DNA from: Streptomyces canus
Lineage (GTDB): Bacteria > Actinomycetota > Actinomycetes > Streptomycetales > Streptomycetaceae
Length of the DNA stretch: 64,000 bases
Direction: 5' to 3'
NCBI RefSeq assembly: GCF_030815415.1
Contig: NZ_JAUSWW010000001.1
Coordinates: forward strand, 4,030,001 to 4,094,000
Shown: positions 16,763 to 26,445 of the stretch, piece by piece
How positions within the stretch are numbered: position 1 is the first letter of the stretch
How the letters are laid out: every line of letters starts with the position of its first letter
The notes under the pieces: model-generated
Seen by the model: only the letters and a program-made list of their open reading frames with translations
Databases searched by the model: none
What the model was told of the DNA's origin: nothing
Made by a program: the position numbers and the translations under genes

Positions 16763-18147
16763 GGGGCAGTGAACGGGTCGCGGTCGCCGTGGTGCTGGCG
16801 GCCGCACTCGCGGGGGGCGGGGTCGCCGTCGCGGACGAGACGTCGAGCGGGATCGGGAGGATCGCTTACGCCGACGGGGAGTTGACGCTCGATCCCGGGG
16901 ACAGCGCCCATGTCGTCGAGGCGGACTCGGCCGCGCCGGGGTGGGACACGACGGGGGTGCCGTCGGGTGCCCTTGCCGGGGACACCGTGACCTGGGCGCT
17001 GACCGGGGTGGACGGGCCGGGTGATGTCACGGTGTACGGGGACGACTCCGTGCTCTTCGACAGCGCGGACGACGTGCCGGACCGGGTCGAGGTGCCGGTG
17101 GGTGAACAGGCCTACGGGCGCTGGGAGTTCAGCGAGGAAGGAACCTACCGGCTCATCTTCGAGGCGGCGGGTACGGCGGCGGAGGACGGGCGGGAGCTGT
17201 CCGTCGGGACCGTGTACACCGTGGTGGTCGGAGGCGAGGACGAACCGGCGGAGCCGACCGCCACCCCCGAACCTGCGGCCCCGGCGCGCGCGCTCGCCGC
17301 TCCGGCGGAGAAGCCGCGCACGGCCGCCGCGTCCGAGGTCGTCTCGACCCGGAAGGTCCTCGACGAGGGCCACATCGACTTCGCCGCCCGCGTGCTCGAC
17401 GACAAGCTCCAGATCCACGTCAAGGACGGCACGGTCTCCGGGAGGACCACCTGGCGCGAGCCGTCCTCCCTGGTCCTGCGCGTGGGACCAGCCGCGAAGA
17501 ACACCCTGCCCGACAACGACGCCTTCGCCTTCCTGGGCAGGCCCGGAACCGATGTCTGGCTGCTCGACCAGGTGCAGCAGGAAGGGCTGCTGTGGCCCGG
17601 CTGGTCGACGGACCATGTCGCGGCCGGGGCGATGAAGGGCGGCGTGACGTTCACGCTGACCGACGTCGCGGGACCGGGCGCGTACGCGCTGTACACGTAC
17701 GACGCGATGTCCGGCGCCGAGGTGCTGTTCAACAGCAAGGACGGCGTCCCTGACTCCTTCGAGGTCCCCGCGAACACGCATGCGCACGGCGGGTGGGCGT
17801 TCACGAAGGAGGGCGCCTACCGGCTGACCTTCAGGATGAGCGGGAAACTCGCCGACGGGACGGCCGTGAGCGACACGGAGACCGTGGCGTTCGTGGTCGG
17901 GGACGGGAAGGCGGACGCCGTGACCCCTGGGGGCGGCTCCTCCGATGCGGGGTCGTCGTCCTCGCCGTCCCCTTCCGCCTCGGACTCGGACTCCGCCAAG
18001 GCCGGCGCCGGTCAAGGCACTTCATCCGGCTCCATGGCCGGCACCGGCGCCGGCGATCCCACCCTCCTCGCCACCGCGGCCGCCGGCCTCGCGCTCGTCG
18101 GCGGGGGTGCGGTGTGGGGCGTACGGCGTCGGCGGCGGGGCGTGTGA
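16759..18147 (+). CDS. ABC-transporter-associated wall-repeat protein, sortase-like anchor
   Basis: 462 residues, ATG overlapping the previous stop. Signal peptide, then a shortened first repeat ending in RWEFSEEGTYRLIF without the His pair, an Ala/Pro linker, and a full second repeat: DEGHIDFAARVLDDKLQI, FLGRPGTDVWLLD, THAHGGWAFTKEGAYRLTF. The C-terminus has a Ser/Asp-rich stalk, MAGTGAGD (a weak LAXTG-like motif), a helix and RRRRR, so wall or membrane anchoring is expected. It looks like a paralogue of the protein two genes upstream and probably works with it and the binding protein. Confidence 0.82.
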   Translation: MRGSERVAVAVVLAAALAGGGVAVADETSSGIGRIAYADGELTLDPGDSAHVVEADSAAPGWDTTGVPSGALAGDTVTWALTGVDGPGDVTVYGDDSVLFDSADDVPDRVEVPVGEQAYGRWEFSEEGTYRLIFEAAGTAAEDGRELSVGTVYTVVVGGEDEPAEPTATPEPAAPARALAAPAEKPRTAAASEVVSTRKVLDEGHIDFAARVLDDKLQIHVKDGTVSGRTTWREPSSLVLRVGPAAKNTLPDNDAFAFLGRPGTDVWLLDQVQQEGLLWPGWSTDHVAAGAMKGGVTFTLTDVAGPGAYALYTYDAMSGAEVLFNSKDGVPDSFEVPANTHAHGGWAFTKEGAYRLTFRMSGKLADGTAVSDTETVAFVVGDGKADAVTPGGGSSDAGSSSSPSPSASDSDSAKAGAGQGTSSGSMAGTGAGDPTLLATAAAGLALVGGGAVWGVRRRRRGV

Positions 18148-18857
18148 GCGGGGTGCTGCGGGTCGAGGCCGCCTCCGTCGTGCTAGGGGGGCGGCTCGCA
18201 CTGGAGGACGCCTCGCTCACCGTGGCGGCGGGTGAGCTGGTCGGGCTGATCGGGCCCAACGGGGCGGGGAAGACGACGCTGCTGCGGGCGGCGCTCGGGC
18301 TCGTGCCGCTCGTCTCGGGGGCCGTTTCGGTGGCGTCCCGGCCCGGGTACGTGCCCCAACGGCACGAGTTCGCCTGGGACTTCCCGATCGATGTCGCGGG
18401 GGCCGTGCTGACCGGACGTACGAGGACGATCGGGTGGCTTCGGCGGCCCCGGCAGGCCGACCGGGAGGCCGCGGAACGGGCCCTGGAGCTCACCGGGCTC
18501 ACCGGGCTGGCCCGCCGCCCCATCGGCGAGCTGTCCGGGGGGCAGCGCCAACGCGTGCTCGTGGCCCGGGCGTTGGCGGCGGAGCCCCGGCTCCTGCTGC
18601 TCGACGAACCGTTCACCGGCGTGGACGTCCCCACCCAGGAGCTCCTCAACCAGCTCTTCCGGCAGCTCGCCGCCGAGGGCCGGGCCCTGCTGATGACCAC
18701 CCACGACCTGGCGGCCGCCGCCCGCACCTGCGACCGGGTGGTGCTGATCAACCGGACGGTCGTCGCCGACGGCGGGCCCGAACTGTTGACCGAACCGGAC
18801 CGGATGCTGCGGGCCTTCGGACTCGACCGGGCCATGCCCACGGAGACGATGACGTGA
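18144..18857 (+). CDS. Metal ABC transporter ATP-binding protein
   Basis: 237 residues, GTG overlapping the upstream stop by 4 nt. Walker A GPNGAGKTT, Q-loop at VPQRHEFAWDFPI, signature LSGGQRQRV, Walker B LLLLDEPF and the H-loop TTHDLA are complete. It resembles ZnuC/MntB and energises import through the permease that follows. Known in databases as the anchored-repeat ABC ATPase subtype. Coupled at both ends. Confidence 0.92.
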   Translation: MSGVLRVEAASVVLGGRLALEDASLTVAAGELVGLIGPNGAGKTTLLRAALGLVPLVSGAVSVASRPGYVPQRHEFAWDFPIDVAGAVLTGRTRTIGWLRRPRQADREAAERALELTGLTGLARRPIGELSGGQRQRVLVARALAAEPRLLLLDEPFTGVDVPTQELLNQLFRQLAAEGRALLMTTHDLAAAARTCDRVVLINRTVVADGGPELLTEPDRMLRAFGLDRAMPTETMT

Positions 18858-19753
18858 TCGACTTCCTGCTCGACCCCTGGGAACTGCCCTTCATGCAGCG
18901 GGCGTTCGCCGTCGCCGCCGTGGTGGGGCTGGTGTGCGGGGTGGTCGGGGTGTACGTCGTGCTGCGCGGGATGGCGTTCATCGGGGACGCGGTGGCCCAC
19001 TCGGCGTTCCCCGGGGTGGCGCTGGCCTACACCTTCGGGGGGAATCTGCTCCTCGGCGGCGCGGCGGCCGGGATCGTCACGTCGGTGCTCATCGCGTACG
19101 TGTCGCAGAACCGGCGGCTGAAGGAGGACACCGTCATCGGCGTCTTCTTCGCCTTCGCGTTCGGCCTCGGGATCGTGCTGGTGTCGACGCGGGACAGCTG
19201 GACGACCGACCTGTCCTCGTTCCTGTTCGGGCAGGTGCTGGCGGTGTCGCCGCAGGACGTCTGGACGGTCGCCGGGATCGGGGCGGTGCTGGTGGCCGTC
19301 GTGCTCGCCCTGCGCAAGGAGCTGGTGGCGGTCAGCCTGGACCGGGAGACGGCACGGGCGGCCGGGCTGCCGGTGTTCCGGCTCGACCTGACGCTGTACG
19401 TGGTCGTGACCTCCACGATCGTGATGTCGCTGGAGGCCGTCGGCAACGTCCTCGTCCTCGCCCTGCTCATCACACCCGCCGCGACCGCCCGGCTGCTGAC
19501 CGAGCGGCTGTGGACCATGACGCTGCTCGCGTCGGTGATCGGCTGCGCGGGGAGCCTGGCCGGGCTGTATGTGTCGTACGTGTACGACCTGGCGGCCGGC
19601 GGCTCCATCGTCGTAGTCCTGACCGGGGTGTTCGTGGTGACGTGGTGCCTGGCGCCCAGGCACGGGCTGCTCGCGCGTGCCGCGAAGAAGACGGTGGTCG
19701 GTCCGGTCAGTCCGGGAGGAGACGGCCGCGCTGTGCGAGCAGGAACTTCTTGA
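18854..19753 (+). CDS. Metal ABC transporter permease (ZnuB/MntC family)
   Basis: 299 residues, GTG overlapping the ATPase stop. Eight or nine hydrophobic helices, with the family patterns GMAFIGDAVAHSAFPGVALAY, SLEAVGNVLVLALLITPAATARLL and DLAAGGSIVVVLTGVFV. It forms the membrane channel for the metal bound by the lipoprotein. Last gene of the operon. Its final 47 bp overlap the 3' end of the convergent LysR gene. Confidence 0.92.
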   Translation: MIDFLLDPWELPFMQRAFAVAAVVGLVCGVVGVYVVLRGMAFIGDAVAHSAFPGVALAYTFGGNLLLGGAAAGIVTSVLIAYVSQNRRLKEDTVIGVFFAFAFGLGIVLVSTRDSWTTDLSSFLFGQVLAVSPQDVWTVAGIGAVLVAVVLALRKELVAVSLDRETARAAGLPVFRLDLTLYVVVTSTIVMSLEAVGNVLVLALLITPAATARLLTERLWTMTLLASVIGCAGSLAGLYVSYVYDLAAGGSIVVVLTGVFVVTWCLAPRHGLLARAAKKTVVGPVSPGGDGRAVRAGTS

Positions 19754-20669
19754 AGGCCGCCACCGGTGGCGTGTCCGGGTGGCCGTCGAGCCAGGCGACA
19801 CCGATCTCGCGCACCGCGCGCGGGGCGGTGACCGTCAGCTCGACGACACCGGGACGGGCCACGGCGGGCGGCGGGAGGAGGGCGACCCCGAGGCCGGCGG
19901 CGACCAGCCCCCGTAGCGTCTCGGCCTCCTCTCCCTCGAAGGCGATCCGCGGCTTGAACCCGGCCTCCTGGCACAGGTCGTCGGTGATGCGGCGCATGCC
20001 GTAGTTGGGTTCCAGGGTCACGAAGGTCTCGTCGGCGGCCTCGGCGAGGCGCACGCGCTTGCGGGCGGCGAGGCGGTGGTCGGCGGGGACGACCAGGCGC
20101 AGCTTCTGCTCGTCGAGGCGGCGGCCGACCAGGTCCGGGGCGTCCGGGACCGGGGAGGTCAGACACAGGTCCAGCTCCCCCGCGCGCAGCCGCTCGATCA
20201 TCGCCTCGCCGTAGTTCTGCACGAGGCTGAAGCGGACGCGGGGGTGGTCGGCGCGGAAGGCGCGGATCAGGCCGGGGACCGTCTCCGAGCCCATGGTGTG
20301 CAGAAAACCGAAGGCGACCTTGCCGGTGGCCGGGTCGGCGTCGGCGCGGACCTCCTCGGCGGCGCGGTCGATCTCGGCGAGGGCGCGTTCGACGTGGCCG
20401 AGGAAGGCGCGGCCGGCCGGGGTGAGGGAGACGGTGCGGCCGATGCGGGCGAACAGGTCGACGCCCAGGTCCTGTTCGAGGCGGACCATCGCGCGGGAGA
20501 GCGTGGACTGCGGGACGTTCATCTCCTGGGCGGCCCGGGTGACGTGCTCGGTGCGGGCGACGCCGGCGAAGTACGCCAGTCGCGGGGCCAGCACCATCGA
20601 CATCTCCGACATGTCTTGTGTGTCACTGGACGGTGACAGCCGAGGCTGTGAGCTGTGTTGATGCACCAT
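19707..20669 (-). CDS. LysR-family transcriptional regulator
   Basis: 320 residues. N-terminal HTH: LAYFAGVARTEHVTRAAQEMNVPQSTLSRAMVRLEQDLGVDLFAR. A periplasmic-binding-like effector domain follows. ATG 20669 (MVHQHSS) is taken as the start; an ATG at 20612 (MSEMSMVLAP) begins nearer the HTH and may be the true one. It is divergent from an MFS transporter gene 63 bp away and most likely controls it in response to a small effector. The 3' end overlaps the metal permease gene. Confidence 0.88.
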   Translation of the reverse strand: MVHQHSSQPRLSPSSDTQDMSEMSMVLAPRLAYFAGVARTEHVTRAAQEMNVPQSTLSRAMVRLEQDLGVDLFARIGRTVSLTPAGRAFLGHVERALAEIDRAAEEVRADADPATGKVAFGFLHTMGSETVPGLIRAFRADHPRVRFSLVQNYGEAMIERLRAGELDLCLTSPVPDAPDLVGRRLDEQKLRLVVPADHRLAARKRVRLAEAADETFVTLEPNYGMRRITDDLCQEAGFKPRIAFEGEEAETLRGLVAAGLGVALLPPPAVARPGVVELTVTAPRAVREIGVAWLDGHPDTPPVAAFKKFLLAQRGRLLPD

Positions 20670-20732
20670 GGGAACGATTATGGAGAGTCCGTGCATTGGA
20701 CGCATGAACCGAGGTGTACGTAACTTCGAGGC

Positions 20733-21998
20733 ATGCCTGCCAGTACCGAGGCGTCCATGACCATGGGCGCCGTATCCGCTGTTCCTGATCTCGACTCCCG
20801 TATGGCCCCGGGCGGCCCCGGCTACCGCCGGATGAGCTTCGCCCTCTTCCTCGCCGGGGTGGCGACCTTCGCCCTCCTGTACTCCACGCAGGCCCTTCTG
20901 CCGCTGATCTCCGGCGACTTCGGGGTGGCGGCGAGCGACGCGAGCTGGACGGTGGCGGCGGCGACGGGCGCACTGGCCCTGTTCGTCCTCCCGATGAGCG
21001 CGCTGTCGGAGCGGTACGGACGGCGCACGGTCATGACGGGCTCGCTGGCGGTCGCGGTGATGGTCGGCCTCCTGGTCCCGCTGGCTCCCTCGCTGCCGGT
21101 GCTGGTGGCGCTGCGGGCGTTGCAGGGCGCGGCGCTGGCCGGTCTTCCGGCTTCCGCGACGGCCTATCTGGCGGAGGAGGTCAGGCCGAAGGCTCTGGTC
21201 ACGGCGATCGGACTGTTCGTCGCGGGCAACAGTGTCGGCGGGATGAGCGGCCGCGTCATCACCGGCTGGGTGGCGCAGGAGTGGGGCTGGCGGGTGGCCC
21301 TGGGCGTGATCGGTGCGATCGCGGTCGGGTGCGCGGTGGCGTTCCGGCTGCTGCTGCCGGCGCCGAAGCACTTCGTCGCCGGGTCGCTGAAGCCGCGGGT
21401 GCTGGTGCGGACGGTCCGTGAGCACCTGTCCAACCCGCTGATGTGCCGGCTGTACGCGATCGGCGCGCTGTTCATGACGGTGTTCGGCGGTGTGTACACG
21501 GTGATCGGGTACCGGCTGACGGAGGCGCCGTTCGATCTGCCGCAGGGTGTCGTCGGCTCGATCTTCCTGGTGTACCTGGTGGGTACGGTGTCGGCGTCCA
21601 CGGCCGGGCGGCTGGTGGGCCGTCTCGGGCGGCGAGGTGCGCTGTACGCGGCGGGTGCGACGACGGCGGCGGGTCTGGTGCTGTCGCTGGCGGACTCGCT
21701 GGTGCTGGTCCTGCTGGGGCTGGTGCTGATCACCGGTGGGTTCTTCGCGGGGCACGCCTGCGCGTCCTCGGCGGTCAGCAAGACGGCGACCGAGGGGCGG
21801 GCGCAGGCCTCGGCGCTGTATCAGTCGGCGTACTACATCGGCTCCAGTGTGGGCAGTACGGTCGGTGCGCTCGCCTTCCACGCGGGTGGCTGGGCCGGGA
21901 CGGTCGGCGTCGGTCTGCTGGCGGTGCTCGGCGTCGTCACGATCACCGTCCTCGGAACGCGCGCGGCCCGGGCCCAGCAGCGGCTCCTGGCGGCCTGA
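20733..21998 (+). CDS. MFS transporter (YnfM-like)
   Basis: 421 residues with 12 predicted helices. The loop 2-3 motif reads LSERYGRRTV and motif C-type residues lie in RALQGAALAGLPASATAYL. The central loop (LLPAPKHFVAGSLKPRVL) separates the two six-helix halves. Close to the YnfM/arabinose-efflux-like branch, usually drug or metabolite exporters. Divergent from a LysR gene, the normal arrangement for an inducible exporter. Substrate unknown. Confidence 0.85.
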   Translation: MPASTEASMTMGAVSAVPDLDSRMAPGGPGYRRMSFALFLAGVATFALLYSTQALLPLISGDFGVAASDASWTVAAATGALALFVLPMSALSERYGRRTVMTGSLAVAVMVGLLVPLAPSLPVLVALRALQGAALAGLPASATAYLAEEVRPKALVTAIGLFVAGNSVGGMSGRVITGWVAQEWGWRVALGVIGAIAVGCAVAFRLLLPAPKHFVAGSLKPRVLVRTVREHLSNPLMCRLYAIGALFMTVFGGVYTVIGYRLTEAPFDLPQGVVGSIFLVYLVGTVSASTAGRLVGRLGRRGALYAAGATTAAGLVLSLADSLVLVLLGLVLITGGFFAGHACASSAVSKTATEGRAQASALYQSAYYIGSSVGSTVGALAFHAGGWAGTVGVGLLAVLGVVTITVLGTRAARAQQRLLAA

Positions 21999-22020
21999 GC
22001 CGCACGCCCCCCTTTTTTTC

Positions 22021-22152
22021 TTCCCCCTGGTCGAGGTCGGTCGGCCAGGGGGAACGCCTTTTCTCGCCCCCGCCGCCCCTACCCGTTCCCATCCCCAGGG
22101 GGCGGCAGCCCCCAGGGACGGGACGGGTAGGGGCGGCGGGGGCGAAAGGCGT
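22021..22152. repeat. Nested long inverted repeats downstream of the MFS gene
   Basis: Two structures in tandem. TTCCCCCTGG at 22021-22030 pairs with CCAGGGGGAA at 22045-22054, a terminator-like hairpin. Then 22064-22086 pairs perfectly over 23 bp with 22123-22145, extended by ACGCCTTT/AAAGGCGT to about 22054-22152, with a small GGGGGC/GCCCCC hairpin inside the loop. It follows the MFS gene and precedes the sigma gene. Probably a terminator; the size is unusual. Confidence 0.7.
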
Positions 22153-22262
22153 CTGGCCTGCATGTTTCGTCACTCGGCACGCCATTGTCAGACCCCTGCG
22201 ATAGCTTCGAACGTGGTGGGCGCAAAGGCGCGACACAGAACGGCCACAGGGGTGGGTGGACG

Positions 22263-23285
22263 ATGACGGACAGCACGATGACAGCGGACCTCGACGTCAG
22301 GCTGGAGAAGCACCGGGTCGAGCTGACCGGGTACTGCTACCGCATGCTCGGCTCGTCCTTCGAGGCGGAGGACGCGGTGCAGGACACGATGGTCCGCGCC
22401 TGGCGCAACTACGACAAGTTCGAGGGCCGTTCCAGCCTCCGCTCCTGGCTCTACCGCATCGCGACCAACGTCTGCCTGGACATGCTGACGGCCGGCAACA
22501 AACGCGCGAGGCCCATGGACCTCACCGACTCCACGCCGCTCGCCCAGGCCGCCCTCTCCCCCCGCCCGGACCACACCTGGCTGGAGCCGATGCCGGACGC
22601 CCGCATCCTGCCCACCGTCGAGGACCCCGCGGAGGCGGCCGTGGCCAAGGAGTCCGTACGGCTCGCCTTCATGGCCGCCCTGCAGCAACTCCCGCCCAAG
22701 CAGCGCGCGGTGCTGATCCTGCGCGAGGTGCTGGCCTGGAAGGCGAGCGAGGTCGCCGAGCTGCTCGACACCACGGTCGCCTCGGTCAACAGCGCCCTCC
22801 AGCGGGCCCGCGCGACCCTCGCCGAGCGGGACGGGCACGGCGCGGACGCGACGGTGTCCGACCCGCTGGACGAGGAGCAGCAGAAGCTCCTGGACCGCTA
22901 CATGGCGGCGTTCGAGGGGTACGACATGACGGCACTGACGGCCCTGCTGCACGAGGACGCCATCATGACGATGCCGCCGTTCGACCTGTGGCTGACGGGC
23001 CACGACGACATCACGGGCTTCATGACGACCCTGGGCTCGGCCTGCGAGGGCTCACGCCTGGTGCCGGTGCAGGTCAACGGTCTGCCGGGGTTCGCGCAGT
23101 ACAAGCCGGACCCGGAGGCGGGCGGCTACACACCGTGGGCGGTGCAGATCCTGGAGATCTCAGAGGGCCGGCTCACCGGGTTCCACTTCTTCCTCGACAC
23201 CAAGAGGTGGTTCCCGCTGTTCGGGCTCCCCCTCCATCTCGACGCTCTCGAAGCGGAGTCCGACCAGGTCGAGGAGGGCGTGTAG
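22263..23285 (+). CDS. SigG/SigJ-type ECF sigma factor with SnoaL-like C-terminus
   Basis: 340 residues. Region 2: YCYRMLGSSFEAEDAVQDTMVRAWRNY and SSLRSWLYRIATNVCLDML. Region 4: LPPKQRAVLILREVLAWKASEVAELLDTTVASVNSALQRAR. The last 130 residues (LLDRYMAAFEGYDMTALTALLHEDAIMTMPPF, WLTGHDDI) form a SnoaL/NTF2-like domain, the built-in regulatory module of this ECF class, which replaces a separate anti-sigma factor. Close to M. tuberculosis SigG in layout. Start ATG 22263. The 3' end overlaps the convergent STAS gene by 126 bp. Confidence 0.9.
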   Translation: MTDSTMTADLDVRLEKHRVELTGYCYRMLGSSFEAEDAVQDTMVRAWRNYDKFEGRSSLRSWLYRIATNVCLDMLTAGNKRARPMDLTDSTPLAQAALSPRPDHTWLEPMPDARILPTVEDPAEAAVAKESVRLAFMAALQQLPPKQRAVLILREVLAWKASEVAELLDTTVASVNSALQRARATLAERDGHGADATVSDPLDEEQQKLLDRYMAAFEGYDMTALTALLHEDAIMTMPPFDLWLTGHDDITGFMTTLGSACEGSRLVPVQVNGLPGFAQYKPDPEAGGYTPWAVQILEISEGRLTGFHFFLDTKRWFPLFGLPLHLDALEAESDQVEEGV

Positions 23286-23555
23286 GGCCGGGTCGGGGTC
23301 TCTGAGCCTGATCCGTCCGCCGGCCCGCCGGGCGGCGAGCTGGAGCCGCGCCAGCAGATCGACGGTCCCGAGCCCCGGCGGTCCGAGCCCGGCCACATCA
23401 CAGACGACGACCCCGGCCCCGGTCGTGTCCAGCAGTGCCCGCACGTCGTCGCACAGCCCCGCCACCTCGTCCCGGGTGACGGGGCCGGCCAGTACGAGCA
23501 CGGCGGGTGTCATGGCGTCCACGATCTGTAGACCGGGCGGGCGGGCAGAACTCAT
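23160..23555 (-). CDS. STAS-domain protein (anti-sigma antagonist-like)
   Basis: 131 residues from ATG 23555; an in-frame GTG at 23585 would add ten. VLVLAGPVTRDEVAGLCDDVRALL, VVVCDVAGLGPPGLGTVDLLARLQLAARRAGGRIRLRDPDPALHALLDLVGL follows the STAS fold, but the usual phosphorylated Ser in 'D-x-S-x-x-x-S' is replaced in GLGPPGLG, so partner-switching by phosphorylation is unlikely. Its C-terminal 42 codons are antisense to the end of the sigma-factor gene. No partner kinase is nearby. It may affect the adjacent sigma gene by antisense overlap or protein contact (speculative). Confidence 0.65.
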   Translation of the reverse strand: MSSARPPGLQIVDAMTPAVLVLAGPVTRDEVAGLCDDVRALLDTTGAGVVVCDVAGLGPPGLGTVDLLARLQLAARRAGGRIRLRDPDPALHALLDLVGLRFESVEMEGEPEQREPPLGVEEEVEPGEPAL

Positions 23556-23698
23556 CGTCGCTGCGGGGGTCGTGCGGGAGTCCACCGACCGGGATCACAT
23601 TGACCTGGGCATCCTCTTCCCCAGAGGGTTGGCTGTATGCCCCACGGATCAGCACCGCCCTGGATATCCCACGCCCTCCTCACCGACGAGGAGGTTCC

Positions 23699-24619
23699 GT
23701 GCAGGGGGTGCTGACCGGCTTCGCCGTCATCGCCGTGGTCATCGCGGTCGGGTATCTGATCGGCCGCCGCGGCCACCTCGGTGACAACGGCCGCGAGGTC
23801 CTGACCAAGCTCGCCTTCCACGTCGCCTCCCCGGCCCTGCTCTTCACCACACTCGCGCGGGCCGACCTGTCGATGGTCTTCTCCAGCCGCCTGGTCGTGA
23901 CCGCGCTGAGCACGGCGGCGGTGGCGGGCGTCTTCGTGGCGGTGGGTGTCGTACGCGGCTGGGGCGTGGGCCGTACGACGATCGGCGCGCTCTGCTCCAG
24001 CTATGTCAACTCCGGCAACCTCGGGATCCCGATCGCCGTGTACGTCCTGGGCGACGCCTCGCTGGTGGCCCCGGTGCTGCTGTTCCAGCTGCTCCTGCTG
24101 ACCCCGATCGCGCTGACCGTCCTGGACCTGTCGGCCCGGGACGGCAAGGACCCGCTGTGGCTACGGCTGCTGACTCCGCTGCGCAACCCGATCGCGGTGG
24201 GTTCACTGGCGGGGGTCGCGGTCTCGGCGACCGGCCTGCGCATCCCCTCGGCGGTCATGGACCCGGTGACGCTGATCGGCAACATGTCCGTCCCGGCGGT
24301 GCTGTTGGCGTTCGGCATCTCCCTGTGCGGCAGCACGATGCCGGGCCGGGGCCCGGACCGCCACCTGGTCCTGCTCTCGGTCGCGCTGAAGTCGGTGGGC
24401 CAGCCGGCGGCCGCCTGGGCGCTGGCGGTGGGGGTGTTCGGGCTGCGCGGGCACCAACTCCTGGACGTGGTGGTGACGTCGGCGCTGCCCGCGGCACAGA
24501 ACCTCTATACGTATGCGTCGAGTTACCGGGTGGGCGAGCGCCTGGCACGGGACGCGATCCTGGTGTCGACCGTGCTGTCGGTGCCGGTCCTGGTGGTGGT
24601 CGCGGCGCTGCTGGGCTGA
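23699..24619 (+). CDS. AEC-family permease
   Basis: 306 residues from a GTG preceded by GAGGAGG. Ten hydrophobic segments in two five-helix halves, with family marks FHVASPALLFTTLA, SSYVNSGNLGIPIAVYVLGD and TSALPAAQNLYTYASSY. Auxin-efflux-carrier family members in bacteria export or take up small carboxylates such as malate or malonate. Substrate cannot be read from sequence. Followed by a strong terminator. Confidence 0.85.
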   Translation: MQGVLTGFAVIAVVIAVGYLIGRRGHLGDNGREVLTKLAFHVASPALLFTTLARADLSMVFSSRLVVTALSTAAVAGVFVAVGVVRGWGVGRTTIGALCSSYVNSGNLGIPIAVYVLGDASLVAPVLLFQLLLLTPIALTVLDLSARDGKDPLWLRLLTPLRNPIAVGSLAGVAVSATGLRIPSAVMDPVTLIGNMSVPAVLLAFGISLCGSTMPGRGPDRHLVLLSVALKSVGQPAAAWALAVGVFGLRGHQLLDVVVTSALPAAQNLYTYASSYRVGERLARDAILVSTVLSVPVLVVVAALLG

Positions 24620-24632
24620 CCGTGAGCACGGA

Positions 24633-24666
24633 AAAGGGGCCGGCGCCCGAAGGCACCGGCCCCTTT
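24633..24666. terminator. Bidirectional terminator between AEC permease and deoA
   Basis: AAAGGGGCCGGCGCC at 24633-24647 pairs with GGCACCGGCCCCTTT at 24652-24666 (one mismatch) around a CGAA tetraloop, with A/T flanks on both sides. Convergent position. Confidence 0.8.
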
Positions 24667-24680
24667 CCTGCCACCTCACA

Positions 24681-25964
<1,284 letters not shown>

Positions 25965-25993
25965 GAAGCATTCCTTCCGGACAATCAGAAAGT

Positions 25994-26041
25994 GTGCGGC
26001 CCCTCCGAGCCGGATGGATCATCAACTCGGAGGGGCCGCAC
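25994..26041 (-). terminator. Hairpin between cdd and deoA
   Basis: GTGCGGCCCCTCCGAG at 25994-26009 pairs perfectly with 26026-26041 (16 bp, 16-nt loop). It lies directly after the cdd stop on the minus strand, so it is a terminator or attenuator inside the salvage gene string. Confidence 0.7.
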
Positions 26042-26046
26042 GGTAG

Positions 26047-26445
26047 TTACTTGGTGAGATGGCCCGGTCCGAAGGCCTGCGGCAGCATCTCGGACAGCGG
26101 CAGGATTCCCGCCGGGGTCTCCAGGAGGAGATCCGGGCCACCGAACTCGTACAGCAGCTGACGGCAGCGCCCGCAGGGAACGAGGATCTCACCCCGGCCG
26201 TCGACGCAGGTGAAGTGCGTCAGCCGGCCGCCGCCGGTGCGCTGCAGCTCCGAGACCAGCCCGCACTCGGCGCACAGGCCGAGTCCGTAGGAGGCGTTCT
26301 CGACATTGCAGCCGGAGACCGTACGGCCGTCGTCGACGAGGGCCGAGACGCCGACCGGGTAGCCCGAGTAGGGGGCGTACGCGTGGGTCATCGCCTCGCG
26401 CGCCACCTCCCGCAGGGCGTCCCAGTCGAAGTCGGCGGAGGTCAC
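26047..26445 (-). CDS. cdd: Cytidine deaminase
   Basis: 132 residues, the size of the small homotetrameric class. Zinc site: CAEC in GLGLCAECGLVSEL, with the catalytic Glu, and PCGRCRQ with two more Cys ligands. Substrate loop: YSGYPVGVSAL and SGCNVENASYG. It converts (deoxy)cytidine to (deoxy)uridine. The GTG at 26445 overlaps the permease stop by 4 nt, which ties it to the nucleoside importer operon. Confidence 0.95.
   Translation of the reverse strand: MTSADFDWDALREVAREAMTHAYAPYSGYPVGVSALVDDGRTVSGCNVENASYGLGLCAECGLVSELQRTGGGRLTHFTCVDGRGEILVPCGRCRQLLYEFGGPDLLLETPAGILPLSEMLPQAFGPGHLTK

Noticed and set aside
13578..18147. Repeated wall domains as a recent DNA-level tandem duplication or mobile element
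   Set aside because: Similarity is at protein level only; the DNA has diverged and the operon is continuous with stop-start overlaps.
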